From: Perkinsus olseni | Taxonomy: Eukaryota; Perkinsozoa; Perkinsida | Assembly: GCA_013115125.1 (NCBI GenBank) | Contig: JABANN010000011.1 | Location: 1 to 64,000 of the forward strand | Length of the DNA stretch: 64,000 bases | Direction of reading: 5' to 3' | Shown here: positions 56,354 to 64,000 of the stretch, piece by piece | Numbering within the stretch: position 1 is the stretch's first letter | Layout: every line of letters begins with the position of its first letter | The notes under the pieces: generated by a model | Seen by the model: the letters and a program-made list of their open reading frames with translations, nothing else | The model's database searches: none | What the model was told of the DNA's origin: nothing | Program-made: the position numbers and the translations under genes

Positions 56354-57976
56354 ATGGTGGTCGAGTTTACGACGGAGCCGCCGACAAACTACTACCAATA
56401 CGCGAACGAGACGCCGCCCGCTGGTTCCCTCCTAGTCGCTATAGATGAGTTCGTAGACAAATACCAGATAGGCCAAACTGGCGACGATATGCTGAGGTAA
56501 CGCCACCCCTTCCGACCGCCACCGCCGCCGCCGCTACTCCCCGCGACGTCATCTCGGCTAGCCGCGATGCCTCTATTACGCGTACTCCCGCTACTACTAG
56601 GTGCTCCATCCCGGCTCATTCGTGCTGGGAACTCGTCCTGTCCGATCATTCGCCCCTCACCGACCTCGACGCGGCTCATAACGCCACTGGCCGCCTTGTT
56701 TCGGAACTATCCGCCAGCAAGTACTAGGAATCTTGGGAGGAATCCTTCGCCGCGCGACTTTGCACGTTTTCGCGACTTTTTCAGAGTCCTCATGCACGGT
56801 ACTGGTGGAAACAAATCGCCCAAGCAAGGCTTCGTCGCTTGGCTGAAAGAGATCTCCGATGTACGCACGTCACCACCGCTCACCATACGCAAACGCCCAC
56901 GCTACATTTTCTGATTTTTCCCCTTTTGTCAGCGAGACCGCGGCCGCGCCATGGCCGACATGAGTGTTGTGATGATAATGGTTATGATCGACGAGTTCTG
57001 TCAAGAGTACGGACTTGACGAGGCCTGCGAGAAGTTCCTCAAGTTCGAAGTCCCCATTGCCCTATCTGTGCCCTTCATCTTCCATCATACCGCTGTCGAT
57101 AGATCGCGTATTGAGTCGGCCCGTAACGCTAGCAGTGTCGTCACTGCTGCTGTTAAGGAGCTACTCATCCCTCACAGAGGGCCTTTGGGTAAAGGTGGCA
57201 AGGGAAGCGGAAAAGGGAAGGGCAAGGGCAAAGGGAAGGGCTTCCACGAGTCGCCTAGGCCCGGACGCTTCAGATCGGTCAACAAAGGTCCGGGCTGTGA
57301 CAGTTCGTTAGAGAGGGCCTCTAGTCGTATCTGGTCCTTCCTTGAGGAGCAGGGTGCCCCCGACAAGGCCCGAGGGATCCTCCTTTCTGGCTGTTCCGCT
57401 GCCTCGGCTATCGAGGCTGTCCGTAACGCTAGCAACTGGGAAGAGGCCCGTAACATCGCTCTGGGCAAAGATCAGGAGTTCACGTCACTGCCATCAATAA
57501 CGGTACTCGAGAACGGTGTAACGTCCTGGGTACAGCGCGCCACTGTCGACGAGAGGGTCGGAGATCTGCTGCGGAGACTGCTCTCTATCGCGGACCTTGA
57601 CGACGTATTGGCAGGTCGGGTCCCCTCACTGGAGGCTGACAGTCTTGCTGCCGGCGCTAGGGAGGGAACCTACCGCAACGTATCGGCATTCGCTAACGCC
57701 CAGATTCGGAGGATCGTAGAGAGCGCGACTGACGCTTATGGAGTACCAGCGCCGAGGAGACGAAGCCGATCTCGCAGTCCTCGCCGGAACGAGTGGGGTG
57801 GGGACCAGAGCTGGGGAAGCAGCCCAGAGCAGTACAATAACTGGCAGAATGGCTGGCAGCAGCAACAGCAGCAGCAGCCGCAGCAAGCTTTCCAGGGCGG
57901 ATGGTCCCAGGCTGGCCCTCAGGGGTATCAGCAGAACCAAGGATACGGAGGAGGCTGGGGTGGTGACCGGTGGTGA
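56354..57976 (+). CDS. Paralogue B: same domain pair, three introns, extra C-terminal region
   Basis: Four exons: 56354-56496, 56601-56720, 56785-56860 and 56933-57976 (introns of 104, 64 and 72 nt). The spliced product follows paralogue A closely. LLVAIDEFVDKYQIGQTGDD is followed by RCSIPAHSCWELVLSDHSPL and RLVSELSASK, then NKSPKQGFVAWLKEISDRDR and SVVMIMVMIDEFCQEYGLDE. After a GKGKGKGKGKG tract it gains about 220 residues absent from A. These are a helical part (SRIWSFLEEQGAPDKARGIL, RVGDLLRRLLSIADLDDVLA), an SR motif (RRRSRSRSPRR), a Gln run and a Gly/Gln/Trp-rich end. This looks like an RNA-binding, condensate-type tail. No named family. Confidence 0.75.
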
Positions 57977-58134
57977 AGTGCACGACCAGGTGGTAGTGGA
58001 CTAGGGTCCATTGAAGTACAGCGGATACTGAATGCTGATCACATTTTCATAGTGCATCTTGGGCGTTGAGTAATAGTGGTGAATTGGCAGAGGGAGCATT
58101 GCACGGGTACAGCAGTTCTGTCCAGTTTTGTATC

Positions 58135-58553
58135 ATGAGTATGGCTTCCTACAGTGAGAGGATCCGGGACAGTACCAAGGCCTTCGTGAAGTACCATTAT
58201 GGCCATCTCCGCTATAAGTTGAATCAGTTGACGAGAACCCTCGAGGAGCTAAGAGAGGACAGCCCGTGGATGTTGGCGGTCATACTGGCCGTTCTAGCGG
58301 TAGTATCTCACTGGGCCCTTCGCCTTGCCATACCGCCCCATACGGGATCTCATCTTCGCTAACAGCGCGGCTCATCTCCGGAGGACTTCGTGAAATCACC
58401 CTTCGTCTCGGGAGTTTCTGATGCCTTTGTAATCCTCAGGTAGTGAGTATCAACTTCATATTTGTTACCTGGATTACCTGCAAGTTCATCCCTCTTTGGC
58501 TCACCTTCTTGCTACAGTTGATCGTCTTCTGGATCATTGTCAAGTACCACTAG
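58135..58553 (+). CDS. Small protein with two adjacent membrane helices
   Basis: ATG 58135 gives MSMASYSERIRDSTKAFVKY and LRYKLNQLTRTLEELREDSP, then the hydrophobic WMLAVILAVLA. An intron from a GTAGTA donor near 58302 to CCTCAG at about 58440 joins VVSINFIFVTWI and then TCKFIPLWLTFLLQLIVFWI, with TAG at 58551-58553. About 100 residues: an amphipathic N-terminal helix and a close pair of membrane helices, as in hairpin ER-shaping proteins. If the intron is not removed, the first exon instead ends at 58362. Confidence 0.45.
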
Positions 58554-58637
58554 CACCACCCTCGTGGATGCCGCTCAGACTGCGCGTTGGTTGCTGCCAG
58601 GTTTGTAGCATTGACAGCGGTCTTCCCAGGTGGTAAC

Positions 58638-61600
58638 ATGCTGTGGAGGCGCAGGATAGAGGGACTATACTGTGATAAGTGCGTCGCTCCGCCGCCCGTA
58701 ATATCATTTTGGGTCAGGCGAGCAGTTTTCCCACCAGTGCACTTCCTATTTTGACGACCTACGAGCCTTCCTGAACAATCAGTAAGGCTAAGGGAGGGCC
58801 GTTCCGCTCCACCCAAAATACTTCTGGAGGCCGCACCAGTCTCGGGACCATCACCTTGCACTACCGACAGGCGGACGACCATCAGTGGTCACAGGCGTTA
58901 TCGTGGTGGACAGCTCATACTGGGCACCTCAGTCTTTTGCGAAATCTGCAGCATATATGTGACGACTTTCTCTCATAGGTGCTACCGCCCCGATCAGGCC
59001 CAGGAGCCCCAAGCAGCAGTGTTTATGGTGGAGGGACTATTGCGCAACTATGATGATCAGACCAAGAATTTAGGGGTACCTCTCCTGGCGTTCTTCTTGG
59101 ACGCAACACGCCTAGTAGGTGTCCCTCACAGAGGACCAGCAACAGCTACGGGACTGCCTCGAAGAACTCCACCACTGGATGAAGTCCACCAAGCTTGATC
59201 TTGGCGGAGCGAAGAAGATGTCCTTCCGAGAGTAAGGCTAGTAGGCCCGTCTGGCGCTACCTAACTGTGGACTGGACGCTGAATGTGCCTTTGGTGCAGC
59301 AGGGTCACGCTAGATCGTGTCGGGTCTGCTTTACTGAGTATTCAGTCATCGACTATTGCCCTCAGCTACATGTGCCGTGGGGAGTTCTCCAACCACTGGG
59401 TACGGTTTGAAAAGACCAAGCATAACCTGGACGTCCCAATGAAGGCCCTGCTCAAGTGCGACAGGTACTACACTGATGAGCGGAGCGATGCGTTTTTGAT
59501 TACTCTATGAACCGTTCCCCAGGTTGCTCGGCGAGGATGAGTCCGGCGGCCTAGTGCAGAATTTGCGTGCCTTCTTCCGACCGCAGATCCTGGGCAGTCT
59601 ACATCACTTGAAGAGCGAGCTAATCAACAGGTCAGACGGCGCCCGCTCGCCCTCCCAACTAAGCCGTAAACCTAGGTACAGCGCACGTGCCTTCACCGTC
59701 GGCCACCTGGATGGTGTCTACGTCCCTTCCTACCGTCAACAGAGTCTGCCTGCTGACAGCCCTGAGTCAGGCACATCGCTGTTGGAGACCAAAGTAGGGT
59801 AGCATGGAGACGGCTTCTAGGAGCTGCTGCGACGCTTGAGGTCAGGTTATTGTCTGGTGCAACCCTAATGCTGCCTACTATGAGTGTGCAGTATACCAGC
59901 CTGAGTGGCTCGACTTCTACCTAGGCCTGGGCTATGGTATCGTATTGTGGAACTATAGAGGCTTCGGTGATTCTGAAGGTACTACAGGGGCGAGCCTGTC
60001 GCTTTCTACTAGGCAGTGGCGGGACAGGGCTAGCACCGCCGCTCCAGCCTAGCCATAGTCGATATTACTATCTTCCAATGCTCCCTCTGCTGAGCGTCCC
60101 TCTCAGGTCTCTGCACGCCGGGGTCGTTGTACACGGACAGCGAAGCTATCATGCAATGGGTGGCGGCCCAGGGGGCTAAACGAGGCCATGGCTTCGTCCA
60201 GAGGGTTGGGGTAAAACTTCTGGGTGTTGGGATGGAACCTGTGCCTTTCTCATTGCAGCTGCCCAGGTTCATGGCAGGTCTGTTGGGGGAGTGACGGCAT
60301 GTCACCTAGGCAAAGTTTATGACCGACCTCGGCCTGGTCTGAAGCTGGACTTCGTTGTGGCGGATAGAACCTTCAGAACTCTCGAAGCTACAGCCAGGTA
60401 GGTGACGGCACAGGGGACGAAGGTCTTACGTTCATGGTTGCACGCATGCACACGCTAACCAGCTTCGACGCTTTATGTCCCACTGAGGCGATCTCAGGTC
60501 TACCGTTGGCCACTGGGCGGCCCTAGCGCTGCGGCTGACCGGAATCGCCGCTAGTAACGTAGAGGAGTTCCTCTCAATCCATGACACTCCCAAGATCCTC
60601 ACGTGCGATCCTAGGGACACCATCATCCCGGAAGATGCCAACCTGCGGACTGGCGTGGCGGCCAGGTGTGCCCACTGTGCCGTCGCGACCTACCAATGAT
60701 CTCTTATTGTCAGGCTCGTCGCTGACCTCCCTCCAGAGCTTCGCCTCTCCTCAATTTCGCGGTACACTCTCTATGAGGTAGGCCTGGCGGCATCTCTTTC
60801 ACCTTCCTCATCCGTGTTTCCAGGCATCTCTGGCCCTAGCGTACCTCCCTCGGTTCATGGCTTTGATCGGCGTTAATGAGGATTCTGAGAACACCAGCAG
60901 CATCGAAGAGCTACTCTTTATTCTCGGCTTATCCAGGGATAGTCGTATCAGCAGCCTGGCCGGCTTCGGGGTAATGCAGCGTTCAACTTCCGATATTCTT
61001 CCCTGTGCGCATTGGTATCTTCGAGCCTCCCTAACATCTTGCTGTATTCAGGGCCCCCATCAACGGTCGGATAGCGCATCTTCGACCGCTACATCAGATG
61101 TTCCTTCCTCCCGCCCTCGGATCTCTTCTAATGCTCGTACGAATGGTCGCTACATAGAGCTTCAAGAGCTCGGGGCGAGCGCTACTAACAGCGATGAGTG
61201 AGGGAATCACTGCCATAGGGCACGATAAGGTCACGACTCTCTCTCAGGTCTCCTGCTAGTGTCAGCTCCGATGGAGGACGAGATGGTTGCTCGTCTCCTG
61301 CCGAGAGCGGTCGATTGCCTCAGCTGGTGGAGCATGGTCGATCTATTGGTAGGGCCTGCGGATTGCCTATCCTCCCTCTCCCATGCTTATCACTAACCCG
61401 TGACCTGTGTATAATGGCTGCTCCTCAGAGATGCCTACGGTTGATGCCAACGCCCCAACTCTCGACACTTATTCAATCGAAGATATCACTAGCACCATCG
61501 CGCCCTACCTCGAAGACCTAAAGCGGTTGCTCGACGTTGTAGCCTCTCACCGGTTGCCTTCCCGTCCAACCACGAACTTCTCCTCAGATACAGGTAAGGG

Positions 61601-62580
61601 TCGAGGCCGGGGGACAGCCCCTGGCTGATGTTGGTACCGAGGACCTCCCCGACTACCGTGGCGCCTCGGTGGAGCATTGGCCCCTCACTGAGTGGATCGA
61701 CAAGATGCAGGTATTCAGTCCATGGCCGTTGGCCATTCCCAATGCTCCTCGCTCTAGGTGTGGGGTAGTGTGACCCCGATCCCTGAGGATTCATTCACCG
61801 CCCGGTTCCGAGCTTGCCCCCACTTCCCTCGAGTTGCCGAGGAGTATGCTAAGGAGACATCGCGCATCAGCCAATGCCTGTACGGTGACACCGGCGTTGA
61901 TGCGGTACGGCCTCTCCTCGGCGCTGGATGGCACCCATAGTGTCCCCCACAGATGAGCATTGACCCCTTCGCCCTCCTGCGGTGGCATCGCCAGCAGTCC
62001 GCCCTGTCCGTATCCATATACTGTGACGACTGGTCGCAGACAGTGGCGAAGATGAGAGCAGCGGTGACAGCTCAGTACAGCTCCAGTAGGCCTGTCTTGA
62101 AGACCTGACCTTCCATAACGCACTGGGAAGATTCTTCAGGAGCATGCGTTCCGGTTCCAGTGGCGGCGGCTCTGTGGGCTGTGGTGTCCATCGACAACTT
62201 CCTTTGTGACCTGAGGCGTGGGTTCGCCCGGCAGGAGTGCTCCAACGCGGCAGCTGCTATGGCCAGGTAGGCATCGACACATTCTCATGAAAATCACCAG
62301 TATACCCATCAGTCCATCTACTACGGCCTACACCCTGTGTACCTGCATCTGCTCTGACCCCGAGGCCGTCTCGGCTGCAAGTGACCACAGGCTGGCTGTC
62401 TATGACTGCCCAGTACGAACTGGCAACTGCTGGTGTGTCCATATCCATTGCGGTCATAATGAAGCATTATCCAAGGTCGAGGAGAGGGAGCTACGGATGC
62501 ACATAAGATACGCTCTATCGATCACCGCGGCCGAGGACGACCAGCAGCAGCAGCCAGGCAGCCCCGTCCTCGCCGAATAG
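58638..62580 (+). CDS. Alpha/beta-hydrolase-fold protein with long N-terminal region
   Basis: Predicted serine hydrolase. The N-terminal exons (ATG 58638, MLWRRRIEGLYCDK; LTEDQQQLRDCLEELHHWMK; LLGEDESGGLVQNLRAFFRP; SARAFTVGHLDGVYVPSYRQ) lead to the core. VWCNPNAAYYECAVYQPEWL and YGIVLWNYRGFGDSEG (59853-59975) form strands and oxyanion region. VHGRSVGGVTACHLG (60262-60310) is the nucleophile elbow with the catalytic Ser. FLSIHDTPKILTCDPRDTII (60560-60620) holds the acid, and VHIHCGHNEALSKVEERELR (62430-62500) holds the His, with the stop at 62580. Between acid and His lies about 1.8 kb with helical inserts (IEELLFILGLSRDSRI, DITSTIAPYLEDLKRLLDVV). Exon joins in that insert are only partly resolved, so a second gene there cannot be excluded. 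Confidence 0.68.
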
Positions 62581-62685
62581 CTGCTTGCAATACTTGTGTT
62601 CGCCCCTGTGTTACTGTTTTATCCACCCATCGAAGCAGCCTCGTGTTGGGAGCCGACATAAAATATCCTTTTACAGCCAGAATTC

Positions 62686-64000
62686 ATGTTGGGCAGCACC
62701 TCCGTCTCCGCCTTCGGTCGAGAACGGCAGAGTAAAGCTGAGTCGGTCCTGGCCGATCTAGTGGATGCCTTCATACCGCCCGACCTCGACTTGGGATACG
62801 CGGATCGCTCCAAGATCACACAGTGAGGCCCCGCTCGATGATGAGCCGCTGCCCCTGCCACAGTGTAATGTAGGTTCTCTCGCTACCACTTAGCCTTCCA
62901 CAGCTTCCCCTCGGTCGATACCTTGGCGGTTGATAGGGACATGAAGGAGTAAGCCGGTTCATCGGCAGTACTGAGGGTCTCTTCCTGCCTTGTCAGAGTC
63001 ATCTATAAAGTGAACACTAGGGCGACGCCGGTAGGGAGCGCTGAGCTCCTGGCCGACTTGTACGTTCGGGATATGCCGAAGACCGCAGTGGCAGCAGGCC
63101 TCACCGATGATGGAGACGAGGTCTGGAACCTCCGTCAGCGGCTTCGCTTTGCTTAGCTTCCTTCACTTCATCAGTCTATTATTCCGTCGATAATATCGTT
63201 GCTGCTGAGCCTATCGGGTGACCCTTGTGGCGTGGATCGATCTGAAGTGGACCGAGTCGGCTTGGAGTTGCAGGAGGAGCGCGCCAAGGTGAGCGTCTTC
63301 GACTCGAAGACTTAGAGTCAAAGAGGGTAGGCCATGCCTCTCTTCAGAATGCAGCCCGATATGACCACCTCGGCCGATTGCGAGAGGGCCTTGAGGAGAA
63401 GCGGATCCTAGAAGCGATCGCCAAGGCCAGCGTTGAGACGGGCTGGGAGTTGGCGATGGCTGCTTGCGACACCAGTTCAGACGACGATGTGGACCGGCTC
63501 GCCGACAACAGCGTATCCACCAACTCGGGCAGGTCGACCCCTCCTAGCGCCCTCGATCTGCCCATTTTCGACCCACTCGGTCTGAGGGCAGGCGCGGTGC
63601 CTACGGTCGACGAGGACCCTGTCAAGTGTGCCGATGATCTGACGCGGGAATGCCGGTCGTCCCTCCTCACTGTGGAGTCATCAGGCCGCGTACCAGAGGA
63701 CCTCCTCGCAGCCGACGCTGATATCATCGGGGCCATCGTCGCAGCGGACGGTGGTCGGAGGCGCCCTTTCCTCGTTCGGGAGTCCTGGGTGGTAGAGGAG
63801 ATCTTCACCGCTTGCTACGTCCTTAGCACCGCTCCCGTGGAGGAGGGGGGCTCTATCGTATGCCTCAACACTCTCTTCCACATCTCCGACGGCGTCGTTG
63901 GTGTCCATGCAGCGGTGTCTCGAGGGGACACCGTGGCGTGCAGTCACCTCTCCCCGAGGGCTCTCTCCCTGGCCTTAGTCAGCATCGCCGGAATCATGAC
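62686..64000 (+). CDS. Unknown multi-exon gene running off the right edge (partial)
   Basis: ATG 62686 gives MLGSTSVSAFGRERQSKAES and VLADLVDAFIPPDLDLGYAD to a GTGAGG donor at 62823. Then come HFPSVDTLAVDRDMK and EVIYKVNTRATPVGSAELLA, DLYVRDMPKTAVAAGL and RQRLRFA (a TAG at 63153-63155 follows unless spliced). From about 63350 a plus frame stays open to base 64000: YDHLGRLREGLEEKRILEAI, SVSTNSGRSTPPSALDLPIF, FLVRESWVVEEIFTACYVLS and LFHISDGVVGVHAAVSRGDT. The exons may be one gene or two. No family recognised. Confidence 0.5.

Noticed and set aside
58550-58882. 110-codon minus-strand open frame
   Set aside because: It lies over plus-strand hydrolase 5' exons and has no recognisable feature.
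62619-63808. Minus-strand open frames at the right end
   Set aside because: The plus strand gives spliced exons with consistent phase and a frame open to the edge; the minus frames show low-complexity Ser/Arg composition typical of shadows.

Overview
This is a gene-dense piece of a nuclear genome from a ciliated protist. The introns are short (mostly about 45-120 nt, GT-AG, with GTAAG/GTGAG donors and pyrimidine-CAG/TAG acceptors), there are many per gene, and spacers are short. The gene set is eukaryotic: NPHP4, CEP164-like, ARP3, PARP, XAP5/FAM50, RRP1, NEPRO/RMP1. Ciliary genes, an octotricopeptide-like helical-repeat protein, Lys/Gly-rich RNA-binding-like proteins and EF-hand proline dehydrogenases together suggest an alveolate, most like Perkinsus. 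That placement is inference from gene content and architecture; no rRNA or other direct taxonomic marker is present. I saw no operon, ribosome-binding site, CRISPR array or prokaryotic element. I reconstructed most genes by reading exons across splice sites in frame, so single exon edges may be off, while family calls rest on long recognisable motifs.

Layout. Bases 1-29530 are nearly all minus-strand: NPHP4; a Tex/SRBD1-type protein whose 1.47-kb intron holds a dead Tc1/mariner-like fossil; NEPRO/RMP1; a TPPP-like multidomain protein; an OPR-like protein; an LRR protein; a WGR-type PARP with a tRNA-Lys gene inside an intron; an Orai-like four-helix membrane protein; a NOVA/PCBP-like KH protein; and a PC-esterase-type membrane enzyme. 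A divergent switch at about 29.5-29.8 kb starts a plus block: a small acidic protein, RRP1, XAP5/FAM50, a predicted N-myristoylated acidic protein and small proteins. A convergent switch at about 35.3-35.7 kb starts a minus block: ARP3, a CEP164-like WW protein, an unknown protein, a TTC33-like TPR protein, two tandem proline dehydrogenases, an IQ-motif protein and an unknown protein. A second divergent switch at about 53.5-53.9 kb starts a plus block: an SR-rich unknown, two tandem paralogues with Lys/Gly tracts, a small two-helix membrane protein, an alpha/beta hydrolase, and an unknown gene leaving the window in an open frame.

Themes. Several genes serve cilia and cytoskeleton (NPHP4, CEP164-like, possibly the TPPP-like and IQ proteins, ARP3). 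Another set serves nucleolar and RNA work (NEPRO/RMP1, RRP1, KH, Tex, XAP5, the paired Lys/Gly proteins). The most unusual points are the strand-block organisation with shared GC-rich motifs at the divergent switches, the tRNA-Lys nested in a PARP intron, the (TAC)24 tract that begins at a 5' splice site, the EF-hand difference between the two proline dehydrogenases, and the intronless/three-intron tandem pair.
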